Under the pieces are notes generated by a model, which saw only the letters and a list, made by a program, of their open reading frames with translations, did not search any database and was not told the DNA's origin. A stretch of 64,000 bases of DNA from an uncultured Flavobacteriales bacterium (GTDB lineage Bacteria; Bacteroidota; Bacteroidia; Flavobacteriales; BACL11). A program made the translations under genes and the position numbers. Below are positions 45,419-54,527 of the stretch, one piece after another. The stretch covers positions 204,264 through 268,263 of the forward strand of contig CAJIYM010000004.1 in NCBI GenBank assembly GCA_905181635.1, in the 5' to 3' direction. Numbering within the stretch: the stretch's first letter is position 1; each line of letters starts with the position of its first letter.

Positions 45419-46268
45419 TAGCCAAATAAATAGATTAAAAGATAAGACATTCAACTATTTTGGGATTTTCTGTACACTTATAGGCTTAGTTATTCTTGCC
45501 TTTTTTATAGGCAGCATATTTTATGACGGACTTAGGCGAATTGATTGGGATTTCCTCACATCTTTACCCTCAAGAAAAGCAGAAAAAGCAGGTATACTTA
45601 CCGCATGGGTCGGATCCATTTGGATTGTAATATTTACTTTCATTATAGTTGTACCTTTAGGAATTTCAGCAGGAATTTATTTAGAAGAATATGCTAAGAA
45701 AAGCAGATTATCTTCATTAATAGAAGTAAATATTTCAAATCTTGCAGGAGTGCCATCAATAATTTATGGCTTATTAAGTTTAGAAATTTTTGTAAGATTA
45801 TTTGGAATGGGGAATAGTATTTTAGCCGGAAGTTGCACATTAGCTTTATTAGTTTTGCCTATAGTTATTGTAGCTACTCGTGAAGCTTTAAAAGCAGTTC
45901 CTCATTCAATAAGAGCAGCATCATATGCTTTGGGAGCAAGTAAATGGCAGACTGTTTGGGAGCAAGTTTTGCCAGCATCATTTGGGGGAATTCTTACAGG
46001 AGTAATACTAGCAATCTCAAGGGCTGTTGGAGAAACAGCACCGCTTATTGTAATTGGAGCATTACTTTACGTACCATTCACTCCATCTTCACCAATGGAT
46101 GAATTTACAGTATTACCAATACAAATTTTTAACTGGATTTCAAGACCACAACACGAATTTACAATAAATGCAGCAGCAGCAATTATAATATTATTACTCA
46201 TCACATTTATAATGAATGGTGTGGCGGTATATTTCAGAAACAAATGGCAGAAAAAAATAAATTGGTAA
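45411..46268 (+). CDS. pstA: Phosphate ABC transporter permease PstA
   Basis: The partner permease of PstC. The 285 residues show six helices, the coupling loop [20 protein letters not shown] near 172 and the motif [18 protein letters not shown] near 202. It overlaps pstC by 8 bp and is followed after 1 nt by pstB. Confidence 0.95.
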   Translation: MNNSQINRLKDKTFNYFGIFCTLIGLVILAFFIGSIFYDGLRRIDWDFLTSLPSRKAEKAGILTAWVGSIWIVIFTFIIVVPLGISAGIYLEEYAKKSRLSSLIEVNISNLAGVPSIIYGLLSLEIFVRLFGMGNSILAGSCTLALLVLPIVIVATREALKAVPHSIRAASYALGASKWQTVWEQVLPASFGGILTGVILAISRAVGETAPLIVIGALLYVPFTPSSPMDEFTVLPIQIFNWISRPQHEFTINAAAAIIILLLITFIMNGVAVYFRNKWQKKINW

Positions 46269-46269
46269 T

Positions 46270-47025
46270 ATGGAAAATGTATTAGAAGCAAAAAATGTAA
46301 ATGTTTTTTATGGCGATTTTCAAGCATTAAAAAATATAAATATGAAGTTCAAAAAAAATGCTGTAACTGCACTTATTGGTCCTTCTGGCTGTGGTAAATC
46401 AACTTACTTACGCCTTTTTAATAGAATGAATGATTATATTGATTCATTTAATATGCAAGGAGATATAATGGTAGAAAACAAAAATATCTACAATAAAGAG
46501 ATTGTAGTTGAAGAGCTTAGAAAAAAGATAGGTATGGTATTTCAGAAACCAAACCCATTTCCAAAATCTATTTTTGAAAATGTCGCTTATGGCTTAAAAA
46601 TACAAGGAGTAACTAATAAAGCTGTTTTAAAAAATGCAGTCAGAAAAGCGCTACAACAAGCAGCACTTTGGGATGAAGTAAAGTTAGATCTGGATAAGTC
46701 AGCATTGGCATTAAGCGGAGGACAACAACAAAGATTATGTATTGCAAGAACTTTGGCAGTAGAGCCGTCAATTATTTTAATGGATGAACCTACTTCAGCA
46801 CTAGATCCAATTGCAACGGCTAAAGTAGAAGAGCTTATTCGTGAATTAAAACAGAAATATACTATTATAATTGTAACTCATAACATGCAGCAAGCAAGTA
46901 GGATATCAGATTATACTGCTTTCTTTTATATGGGAGATATGATAGAATACAACAAAACAGATACTATTTTCAGAAACCCTCAATACGAAAGAACCCAAAA
47001 TTATATTACTGGGAGATTCGGCTAA
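46270..47025 (+). CDS. pstB: Phosphate ABC transporter ATPase PstB
   Basis: The 251-residue ATPase energises PstSCA. Walker A is GPSGCGKST near 37, the signature is [17 protein letters not shown] near 153 and Walker B is [13 protein letters not shown] near 174. The PstB-specific LRLFNRMND segment lies just after Walker A. The order pstSCAB-phoU is standard. Confidence 0.97.
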   Translation: MENVLEAKNVNVFYGDFQALKNINMKFKKNAVTALIGPSGCGKSTYLRLFNRMNDYIDSFNMQGDIMVENKNIYNKEIVVEELRKKIGMVFQKPNPFPKSIFENVAYGLKIQGVTNKAVLKNAVRKALQQAALWDEVKLDLDKSALALSGGQQQRLCIARTLAVEPSIILMDEPTSALDPIATAKVEELIRELKQKYTIIIVTHNMQQASRISDYTAFFYMGDMIEYNKTDTIFRNPQYERTQNYITGRFG

Positions 47026-47037
47026 AATTATAAAAAT

Positions 47038-47697
47038 ATGAATAACTTAGAAGAAGAAATTTCAGCATTAAAACAAGAACTATTGAAAATGTTTTCTTTA
47101 GTAGGAAAACAATGGAAGAAAACTGCTACTGCTATTTTAGAGTTTGACCAAGATATAGCTGAGGAGATCTCATCAACTGAAACCAGAGTTAATGCTCTTG
47201 AAATTGCTATTGATAGAGATTGTGAGAATATTCTAGCACTACTTTCTCCTGTGGCAATTGATATGCGTTTTGTATTATCCACCTATAAAATAAATCATGA
47301 ATTAGAAAGAATTGGCGATATAGCTGAAGGCATTGCAAACTATATTTGTGAAAATGAATCAGCTTACCCTAAAGAAGTTTTGGAAGAGGTCGGCCTTAAA
47401 TCTATGATGGAACAAATACTTTCTATGATTTCTGACATCTCGTATGCATTTGAATATGAAGATACAAAAGTTGCAAGAAAAATCTTCAAAAAAGATAAAA
47501 TGCTAAACAAATACAATGCTGATTCTGTAACTATAATACTTAACAACATGGATATATTTGATAGGCAGAAGTTGTTATATATACTCTCCACTGTAAGGGA
47601 AATTGAACGCGCAGGAGACTCAGTAAAAAGTATTGGTGAGGAAATTATTTTTCATATAGAAGCTAAAGTATTAAAGCATGTAGAAAATAAAGATTAA
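47038..47697 (+). CDS. phoU: Phosphate signalling protein PhoU
   Basis: PhoU links the Pst transporter to the PhoR kinase and lowers the response when phosphate is sufficient. The 219 residues are all helical with two PhoU repeats; the metal-site pattern ELERIGDIAEGIANYI is near 90 and REIERAGDSVKSIGEEIIFH near 189. Its stop codon lies inside the first repeat of the next gene's PHO-like array. Confidence 0.95.
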   Translation: MNNLEEEISALKQELLKMFSLVGKQWKKTATAILEFDQDIAEEISSTETRVNALEIAIDRDCENILALLSPVAIDMRFVLSTYKINHELERIGDIAEGIANYICENESAYPKEVLEEVGLKSMMEQILSMISDISYAFEYEDTKVARKIFKKDKMLNKYNADSVTIILNNMDIFDRQKLLYILSTVREIERAGDSVKSIGEEIIFHIEAKVLKHVENKD

Positions 47698-47722
47698 CAA
47701 TTCCTTAACATTGAATTAACAT
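47694..47722 (+). promoter_or_regulatory. PHO-box-like array before the Na/Pi cotransporter (three repeats)
   Basis: TTAACAA, TTAACAT and TTAACAT start at 47694, 47705 and 47716 at an exact 11-bp period. The first repeat includes the phoU stop codon. The nearest -7-like octamer, TACTTTAG at 47732-47739, starts after a 9-nt gap, about one helical turn closer than at pstS and the porin, and has one mismatch. This is the best-conserved array in the window. Confidence 0.7.
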
Positions 47723-47763
47723 TTGAAAGTTTACTTTAGCGCCCAAATCAAAAAAATATAAAA

Positions 47764-49476
47764 ATGAAATTTGGAATTTTCGAACTACTCAACTTAATTG
47801 GCGCACTTGGTTTCTTCATTTTTGGAATGAAGGTAATGAGTGATGGCATACAAAAAGCAGGAGGCGCTAAAATGCGTCAAATTCTTGGTGGTATGACATC
47901 AAATAGATATTTCGGTGTAATGACAGGGTTTTTAATTACCGCAATTGTACAGTCCTCTTCTGCTACCACCGTAATGACGGTAAGTTTTGTAAATGCAGGA
48001 CTACTTACTTTAGTTGAATCAGCAGGAGTAATGATGGGAGCTAATATTGGCACAACCATTACGGCCTGGATTATCTCAATTTTAGGCTTTAAAGTGAAAA
48101 TGTCAGTTATAGCATTACCAATAATTGCTTTTGGTATGCCAATGATGTTTGCTAGAAGAACTAAAACAAAAAATTGGGGGGAATTTTTAGTAGGTTTTGC
48201 CTTATTATTTATCGGTCTTGCTGAACTAAAGAATGCTGTTCCAGATGTAAAAAATAATCCAGAAATTCTAAACTTTTTAGCAGGCTTCGCTGATATATCA
48301 TTCTTGTCTCGATTAATGTTTGTAGGAGTAGGAACAATCTTAACGATTGTAGTTCAATCTTCTACTGCGGCAATGGCACTTACTTTAGTATTGTGTAGTA
48401 CAGGTGTAATTCCTTTTGAAGTTGCAGCTGCTATGGTTTTAGGTGAGAATATTGGAACAACTATTACTGCTGAATTAGCATCATTGGTAGGAAATGTTCA
48501 CGCTAAGCGTTCAGCAAGAATTCACTCAATGTTTAATGTTATTGGGGTAACTTGGATGCTTATTCTAATGCCTTATGCATTAGATGTAGTAGAGTATGTT
48601 TCCATGAATTACTTTGGTTCTATTTCACCATACACAGCTGTAGATGGATGGGGAGACAGTATGTCGCCAGTGCCAATCGCATTATCTATTTTCCATACAG
48701 GTTTTAACCTGCTTAATGTTCTTCTTCTTATATGGTTTGTTCCTGCTTTAGTAAGAGTGGCTGAAAGAACAGTGAAATCACAAGGAGATATGGATGAAGA
48801 GTTTCACTTGGAACATATTGGAACAGGTCTTATGCAAACTGCTGAACTTTCAGTATTAGAAGCAAGTAAAGAAGTAGTGAAATTTGGAAACATAACTAGT
48901 CGATTATTCAATATGATTCCAGAACTATTAAAAGAAGCAGATGATAAACAGTTTGGGAAGCAAATGATTCGTATTCAAAAATATGAAGATATTACAGATA
49001 GAATGGAAGTAGAAATAGCTGACTATTTAACGAAAGCAGCACAAGGAGAATTGAGTGATCCAGCTTCAAATAAAGTTAGAAGCATGCTATCAATAATTAA
49101 TGATATGGAACGAATCGGCGATATTTGTTATCAATTATCAATCACAATTCAAAGAAAGAATGAACAAAAAGCTTATTTCACTCCTGAGTTAAGAAAAACA
49201 GTGGAAGAAATGATACTTGAGGTACAAAAAGCATTAACTATCATGAATAAAAACTTAGACTCAGAATACTCTCAAGTATCAATAACTGATGCAAATCAGG
49301 CAGAGACTATAATTAACAATATGAGGAATAAGTTAAGAAAAGACTACCTGCAAAAAATTCAAAAAGGAGAATTTAATATTGAAACAGGAATGATTTATAT
49401 TAATCTTATACATTCTTTTGAGAAAGTTGGCGATCATATTTACAATATAAGTGAAGCAATTGAAGAAAGTAAGTAA
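47764..49476 (+). CDS. Na/Pi cotransporter family protein with C-terminal PhoU-like domain
   Basis: This membrane protein moves phosphate with sodium; bacterial homologues (NptA/YjbB) import or export phosphate. The 570 residues have two inverted Na/Pi repeats with the QSSS-type motifs VQSSSATTVMTVSF near 61 and VQSSTAAMALTL near 197, about eight to ten helices, and a cytosolic PhoU-like region (about 350-570, with NDMERIGDICYQL near 446 and EKVGDHIYNISEAI near 552). It has its own PHO-like array, so low phosphate probably induces it. Confidence 0.93.
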   Translation: MKFGIFELLNLIGALGFFIFGMKVMSDGIQKAGGAKMRQILGGMTSNRYFGVMTGFLITAIVQSSSATTVMTVSFVNAGLLTLVESAGVMMGANIGTTITAWIISILGFKVKMSVIALPIIAFGMPMMFARRTKTKNWGEFLVGFALLFIGLAELKNAVPDVKNNPEILNFLAGFADISFLSRLMFVGVGTILTIVVQSSTAAMALTLVLCSTGVIPFEVAAAMVLGENIGTTITAELASLVGNVHAKRSARIHSMFNVIGVTWMLILMPYALDVVEYVSMNYFGSISPYTAVDGWGDSMSPVPIALSIFHTGFNLLNVLLLIWFVPALVRVAERTVKSQGDMDEEFHLEHIGTGLMQTAELSVLEASKEVVKFGNITSRLFNMIPELLKEADDKQFGKQMIRIQKYEDITDRMEVEIADYLTKAAQGELSDPASNKVRSMLSIINDMERIGDICYQLSITIQRKNEQKAYFTPELRKTVEEMILEVQKALTIMNKNLDSEYSQVSITDANQAETIINNMRNKLRKDYLQKIQKGEFNIETGMIYINLIHSFEKVGDHIYNISEAIEESK

Positions 49477-49496
49477 TAATTTAATTGGTAAAAAAC

Positions 49497-49525
49497 TTAA
49501 TATTAACTTAACTTACTCTTAACAT
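49497..49525 (+). promoter_or_regulatory. PHO-box-like array before the porin (three repeats)
   Basis: TTAATAT, TTAACTT and TTAACAT start at 49497, 49508 and 49519, 11 bp apart. The array ends 19 nt before TAATTTTG, the same spacing as at pstS. Confidence 0.68.
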
Positions 49526-49544
49526 AACAGCTTTTATATACTAT

Positions 49545-49552
49545 TAATTTTG
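49545..49552 (+). promoter_or_regulatory. Promoter -7 box of the phosphate porin (TAATTTTG)
   Basis: TAATTTTG lies 27 nt before the porin ATG and 19 nt after the PHO-like array. Confidence 0.65.
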
Positions 49553-49579
49553 TGCCATAATAAATATAAAAAATAAACA

Positions 49580-50542
49580 ATGAAAAAAACAATTTTAGCA
49601 CTTAGTGCTGCACTTTTAACAGTAATCTCTGTTAACGCACAAGTAGGAAAGCCTTCAGTAAAAGTATTCTCAAACTTCAATTATAACTTATCAACTGAAG
49701 AAGGGGAAACAGCCTTCAAAGAATTCGAAATTAAAAGAGCATATTTAGGTTACTCATACAAAATAGATGAGCAATTCTCAACAAAGATTACTTTTGACGT
49801 AGGAAACAACGAATCTGGAAGTGCGTATACTGCATTCCTAAAAATTGCTAGCTTAAAATGGAAAAATTCTGACAAATTAACTCTTAATTTTGGGATGGTA
49901 GGCACAAAGAATTTTAAATTTATGGAAAAATCTTGGGGGCGAAGATATATCGAAAAATCTGCACAAGACAAGTATAAATGGGCAAACTCTGCTGATTTAG
50001 GAGTAACTGCTGATTATAAAATTAGTGATAATCTAGCAATTGATGCTCAAATATTAAATGGAGAAGGATACAAAAAAGCACAAGATAATTTAGGCTTATT
50101 TAGAGGAGGACTAGGTGTTACCTATAAAATAAGCACTAACTTAGCTTTAAGATTGCATCAGGATATAACACCGAGAAGCACTTATACTGATTCAACTGAT
50201 TCTCAATATATTTCCACTGCTAGTCTTGCCTATTCTGGAACAAATTTTTCATTAGGTTATGAAGCAAGTTTAAAGCAAAACGCAGATAATATTATAGCAG
50301 ATGAAGAAAAAAGTTTGATGTCGATTTATGGGTCTTATAAATTAAATGACGATTATACTTTATTTGCTAGATATGACGATGCTACAGAAACCGCTAAGGA
50401 GGGTTCATATACAATTTACGGTATAGAAAGACAAATGACGAAAGGAGTAACTGTTGCATTAAACATGCAATCATGGACAGATGCTGCAGATGGATCTGAA
50501 GCAGAAAATACTTTATACTTAAATTTAGAATACAAATTCTAG
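49580..50542 (+). CDS. Outer-membrane porin, probable phosphate-selective type
   Basis: The 320-residue protein has a signal peptide (ending VISVNAQ) and a repeated amphipathic strand pattern with turns rich in Asp, Asn and Lys, ending in LYLNLEYKF, a typical C-terminal strand. The layout resembles the OprO/OprP-like porin family. The family match is moderate, but the PHO-like array and the position at the end of the pst locus argue for a phosphate-starvation porin. A terminator follows. Confidence 0.82.
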   Translation: MKKTILALSAALLTVISVNAQVGKPSVKVFSNFNYNLSTEEGETAFKEFEIKRAYLGYSYKIDEQFSTKITFDVGNNESGSAYTAFLKIASLKWKNSDKLTLNFGMVGTKNFKFMEKSWGRRYIEKSAQDKYKWANSADLGVTADYKISDNLAIDAQILNGEGYKKAQDNLGLFRGGLGVTYKISTNLALRLHQDITPRSTYTDSTDSQYISTASLAYSGTNFSLGYEASLKQNADNIIADEEKSLMSIYGSYKLNDDYTLFARYDDATETAKEGSYTIYGIERQMTKGVTVALNMQSWTDAADGSEAENTLYLNLEYKF

Positions 50543-50560
50543 AAATTAAAAATAACTAAT

Positions 50561-50596
50561 AAAAAAGGAGATTCCAAATGGAGTCGCCTTTTTTAT
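50561..50596 (+). terminator. Rho-independent terminator after the phosphate porin
   Basis: An imperfect stem GGAGATTCC / GGAGTCGCC with an AAAT loop is flanked by AAAAAA and TTTTTT, giving a long A-U-extended hairpin. It closes the phosphate locus. Confidence 0.75.
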
Positions 50597-50644
50597 TGTT
50601 TTAATTGTAAACCTACAAGTTTACTTTTTCGTTAGTTCTTTTTA

Positions 50645-51076
50645 TTATCGAACAGTTACATTAATCGTTTTACTCATTTTTTCACCATAAGACTGATGGA
50701 ATCCATCTGCAAACTGCAGTGTTAAAGAATAATTTCCTGCTACCAAATCTAATTGGCAATCAGTTTGTCCAGCACCAAAATGAATATGTTTTTCATCAGC
50801 AGGTACAACATCTCCATCAATAATAAAATCAGAATTTATAATAATATGATGGTGCCCCATTAAATCATTTTTCATTCCTGCAGACTCTACTGCCATGCCC
50901 TCCACTCCCATCTCTACAAGAAAAGGAGAAGTTAGAACATCTCCTGTTTGGATGTTTTTAAAAAATACTGAAGGCTCTGTAACTGTTTTTTCATTAGATT
51001 GAGTATTGGATTGACATGCGCTTATTACAATAGCAAAAAGCAAGATAATTAGTTTTGTACTTTTAAATGTTTTCAT
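50645..51076 (-). CDS. DUF4399-type lipoprotein
   Basis: The 143 residues start with a lipoprotein signal (VISAC, Cys21), followed by one compact domain with the histidine-rich segment LMGHHHIIINSDFIIDGDVVP near 72-92 and HIHFGAGQTDCQLDL near 97. From memory this matches DUF4399, a family of small envelope proteins of unknown function. The clustered His, Asp and Cys residues could bind metal, which is inference. It is divergent from the LuxE-like gene. Confidence 0.8.
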   Translation of the reverse strand: MKTFKSTKLIILLFAIVISACQSNTQSNEKTVTEPSVFFKNIQTGDVLTSPFLVEMGVEGMAVESAGMKNDLMGHHHIIINSDFIIDGDVVPADEKHIHFGAGQTDCQLDLVAGNYSLTLQFADGFHQSYGEKMSKTINVTVR

Positions 51077-51100
51077 AAAATTATTTTAATGTAAAAATAG

Positions 51101-51108
51101 TATTTTTG
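51101..51108 (+). promoter_or_regulatory. Promoter -7 box of the LuxE-like gene (TATTTTTG)
   Basis: TATTTTTG lies 21 nt upstream of the TTG start of the LuxE-like gene. Confidence 0.55.
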
Positions 51109-51129
51109 ACTTCTTAATAGTAATATAAT

Positions 51130-52108
51130 TTGGAAGCATTAACAAATAAAATTTTTAGTTGCAATAATGAGGCAACTTTTGAAAAATTAGCATTGGAATT
51201 ATTCCATTATCAAATGGAAAATAACCCAATATACGCTCCTTATGCTGCACTAATATTAAAAGGGAAAATACCAGCTAATATTTACGAAATTCCATTTTTA
51301 CCTATAGATTTTTTCAAACGAGAACAAATTATCTGCCAAGGAAAAGCAATAGAGGAAGTATTTTTAAGTAGCGGAACAACAGGAGAGCAAAGCAAACACT
51401 TAATTAGTGACCTCACTCTTTACAAGAAATCTTTCAGAAAAACCTTCCAAAAATTTTATGGAGATGTAAATGATTACTGCGTTTTAGCATTACTTCCTTC
51501 ATATCAGGAAAGAGAAGCTTCATCACTTATTTTTATGGTGGATGATTTAATAAGTAAAAGTAAACATCCAAAAAGTAGTTTTTACCTAAATAACCTTTCT
51601 GAACTTTCTGAAACAATAAAAGAACTGGAACATAAAGGCCAAAAAACAATTTTGTTTGGCGTAACATATGCCTTACTTGACTTAGCAGAACAATATCCTC
51701 AACAACTAAAAAATACCATCATTATGGAAACAGGTGGTATGAAAGGGAAAAGAAAAGAATTACTAAAAGAAGAAATTCATCAGTTGTTGCAAGAAGCATT
51801 TATAACTGAAAAAATACATTCGGAATATGGAATGACAGAACTTCTTTCGCAAGGTTATTCAAAAGGTGAAAATATTTTTAATTTTCCTCGCTTGGATGAA
51901 GATACTAATTCGTGATGTAAATGACCCTTTATCTATTATTGGAAACAACAAGACTGGTGGAGTAAATGTAATTGATTTGGCAAATATTTATTCTTGTCCA
52001 TTTATAGCTACTCAAGATTTAGGCAAAACATTTGACAACGGCTCTTTTACGGTGCTTGGAAGGTTTGATGAATCAGATTTAAGGGGATGCAACCTACTTG
52101 TGCAATGA
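51130..52108 (+). pseudogene. LuxE-family acyltransferase/acyl-protein synthetase, frame-disrupted
   Basis: LuxE-type proteins activate fatty acids with ATP. The first frame gives 261 residues from a TTG start, with the adenylate-forming motif LSSGTTGEQSK near 77 and YGMTELLSQGYSKG near 235, and then stops early in a non-family tail. The natural continuation is in another frame from about 51893 (WMKILIRDVNDP, then GGVNVIDLANIYSCPFIATQDLG and FDESDLRGCNLLVQ). Removing one T from CGCTTGG at 51889-51895 joins them into one protein of about 325 residues that ends at 52108. This is either a real single-base mutation, a sequencing error, or less likely a programmed shift. No flanking decay is seen, so the damage is recent or artefactual. 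Confidence 0.8.
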
Positions 52109-52608
52109 TAATCAGAAAAGCAAATAAAGGAGACTTGGGAAGTATCATCAAGATGTATAAGTCGTGTGTAAAAGGGATGGTTAAAAATGGCATAGACCAA
52201 TGGGATCACACATATCCTAACGAAGAAATAATCTATGAAGATTTGAGTATTGGCACATACTATGTTGCAGAAATGGATGGAACTATTATTGGAGGAATAA
52301 ATATTGACCAAAACCAAGACGATACTTATCTACCACTTGAATGGAAAGATAAATCTAATTCTTTCTTGGTGGCACACCGTTTAGGCGTTAAAGAAGAGTT
52401 CTGGAATAAAAAGATTGGCAAAGATTTGATGCTATTTTCTGAGAGTTTAGTCATCAAAAAAGGATTGAAATCTATTCGATTAGATACATATTCTGGCAAT
52501 CTAAAAGCTATGCAATTTTACATTAAACTTGGGTATACAGAAATCGGTACGATAGATCTAAAATCCCACAAAGACAAATACCATTGTTTTGAAAAAATTA
52601 TAAACTAA
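52105..52608 (+). CDS. GNAT-family N-acetyltransferase
   Basis: The protein transfers an acetyl group from acetyl-CoA to an unknown amine. With the ATG at 52105 (MIIRKANKGDLG) it has 167 residues, and that start overlaps the LuxE-like stop as ATGA. The acetyl-CoA loop is LGVKEEFWNKKIGKDLM near 95-111, and the C-terminal RLDTYSGNLKAMQFYIKLGY is typical of the fold. The close coupling with the LuxE-like gene suggests one transcript, and perhaps a related substrate. Confidence 0.9.
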   Translation: MIIRKANKGDLGSIIKMYKSCVKGMVKNGIDQWDHTYPNEEIIYEDLSIGTYYVAEMDGTIIGGINIDQNQDDTYLPLEWKDKSNSFLVAHRLGVKEEFWNKKIGKDLMLFSESLVIKKGLKSIRLDTYSGNLKAMQFYIKLGYTEIGTIDLKSHKDKYHCFEKIIN

Positions 52609-52683
52609 GAGAATTCATTTGTTTAATTGATCTTAATTTGCCTGAATAACGTATAAATCTAAGCATAAATAATGATTAAAAAA

Positions 52684-53547
52684 TTAATCAGTATTTATTT
52701 CTGAAAGACGATAAATTTTCAAAATTATTAGACCAAATAGAACCCCTATTACTAAGAGGATTACACTTGAGAGTCCACTTACGCTAAATGATAATCGCAA
52801 TAAAATAGTTGAAATAATAAAGCCTGTATTTCTTATTATTTGGTGATATCTATCAGTGTACTGAAAAGAGAGTAAGAGAATAAATACATCTACCAAAATT
52901 AAAATAGTAAAAAAGTCAATAAAGAACACTGCATTAATATTTTTTACAATCTCGTTATTTATAAAAATTGAATAAGTCCAATCAAAAAGATTTGAAAGAC
53001 ATAAAAACAGAAGGATAGGCACCAAAACAATACTGAGAATTTTTTTATAAGAAATAAAACGGACTAGATTTTCATTAGTCTTTCTTTTAGGAATACTTGA
53101 AATAGTTTTTCTAAATAAAAATATTAAATAGAATATTATAATGATGGCAATCAAATCATATAGCAACAATAAACTTTGTTGATTATAGATTCCAGAAGAA
53201 ATATCTAATTGAGGAATATCCTCAAAAATTTTCCTAATCAAAACAAGTGAAATAATTTCATACTCTTTTGCAACAGATGTCGTAAAGGATCTCGGAAAAT
53301 AATAAATAAGTAAAAAAGCTTCATAAACTAAAATGAAAGAAAATGGAGTATAAAGTGCTGAGATAGGGTTGGACAATAAACTATCAAGTCCAACAAAATA
53401 ATTCACATCATAATTTAAGTTTAAAAAAACTAATGCTAAATGAATTAAAAAACCAGCAATAGCAAAATAAAGAATAAGCTTTTCAAAACTTTTAATATTT
53501 TTTTCTGAAAAAACTTTTTTATGTAATGAATCAGCGTGTTTAAGCAT
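52684..53547 (-). CDS. Integral membrane protein, function unknown
   Basis: The 287 residues from ATG 53547 (MLKHADSLHKK) hold about seven or eight hydrophobic helices with short loops, for example LILYFAIAGFLIHLALVFL near the N-terminus and a C-terminal VILLVIGVLFGLIILKIYRL. A longer frame from 53592 adds 15 non-specific residues. There are no recognisable motifs for a transporter or enzyme. The histidine and charged residues cluster at the N-terminus. I do not recognise the family, and it stands alone between convergent GNAT and the hydrolase-pdxJ unit. Confidence 0.78.
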   Translation of the reverse strand: MLKHADSLHKKVFSEKNIKSFEKLILYFAIAGFLIHLALVFLNLNYDVNYFVGLDSLLSNPISALYTPFSFILVYEAFLLIYYFPRSFTTSVAKEYEIISLVLIRKIFEDIPQLDISSGIYNQQSLLLLYDLIAIIIIFYLIFLFRKTISSIPKRKTNENLVRFISYKKILSIVLVPILLFLCLSNLFDWTYSIFINNEIVKNINAVFFIDFFTILILVDVFILLLSFQYTDRYHQIIRNTGFIISTILLRLSFSVSGLSSVILLVIGVLFGLIILKIYRLSEINTD

Positions 53548-53756
53548 TTTTATTTTTTTCAAAATTATTAATTGAAATTGACAAAGACTCATTTTTATGA
53601 GAAAATTAAAAACAAAAAATATTTTTTTTCTTTAAAACCATACAATATCAAGTGAAATGACAATTATTTTTGTTAAAATAAATTATCTTTATAAACATAT
53701 ATTGCAGCCATATACAGTGTGCACATTAATACTTAATACTAAAAATTTTAGCTGAT

Positions 53757-54527
53757 TTACATTAAGCAAAAACCCATTACTTCATCATAAAAACGTTCAG
53801 GCTTTTCGGCATGCAACCAATGGCCAGCTCCATCAATCGTACAAATACTGAAATCAGTAAAGTGCTTTTTAATTAACAGTTCATCTGATTTGTTAATGTA
53901 ATCTGAATTACTGCCTCTAATAAAATGTGCTGGAACAGTTAATTTACCTGACACAAAACTGGCGTCCTGTATATTCTGTACTTTATCTAGCAATACATCA
54001 ATATTAAAGCGCCAAGCAAATTCTTTTTTTTCGTTTCTATATAAGTTTTTCAAAAGAAAAAGACGCATACCTTTATCCGTGTAAGAGAAAGAAAGTACAT
54101 TGTCAATTTCCTCTCTTTTTTCGAAATCCTGTAAGGGTAGTTTATATAAAGTTGCCAAAAGGTTTTTATAAAAATCACTATTATATTGCCTAGGAGCAAT
54201 ATCTGCGACAATGAGTTTCTCAATCTTATCAGGATATGTAAAAGCAAATTTCATAGCTACCTTACCACCTAAAGAATGCCCTAAAATAATTGGATCCACT
54301 ATATTATTCTCCTCCATGTACTCTAATATATCCTGGCACATAACTTCATAGTTGAAATCATTTGAGTGTGGTGATCTCCCATGATTTCTCAAGTCAATTA
54401 AATGTGCTTTACAATATTTAGAAAATTTCTTCCCCAAAGTATTCCAATTATCACTCATACCAAAAAGCCCATGAATAATAATTAAATCCTGCCCTTTATC
54501 ACCGTATATTTTTGAATGCAATTTCAT
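53757..54527 (-). CDS. Alpha/beta hydrolase, YbfF-like esterase
   Basis: The 256 residues show the hydrolase fold: oxyanion region IIHGLFGMSDNWNTL near 18, the nucleophile elbow GHSLGGKVAMKFA near 83 (Ser85), and a late histidine in GAGHWLHAEKPE near 235. The family cleaves acyl-ester or thioester substrates in the cytoplasm; the real substrate is unknown. It directly abuts pdxJ with no gap, so the two are one transcript. Confidence 0.9.
   Translation of the reverse strand: MKLHSKIYGDKGQDLIIIHGLFGMSDNWNTLGKKFSKYCKAHLIDLRNHGRSPHSNDFNYEVMCQDILEYMEENNIVDPIILGHSLGGKVAMKFAFTYPDKIEKLIVADIAPRQYNSDFYKNLLATLYKLPLQDFEKREEIDNVLSFSYTDKGMRLFLLKNLYRNEKKEFAWRFNIDVLLDKVQNIQDASFVSGKLTVPAHFIRGSNSDYINKSDELLIKKHFTDFSICTIDGAGHWLHAEKPERFYDEVMGFCLM

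Noticed and set aside
53548-53756. Gap between the membrane protein and the hydrolase as regulatory RNA
   Set aside because: Very AT-rich with only weak short stems; no consensus promoter or frame seen.
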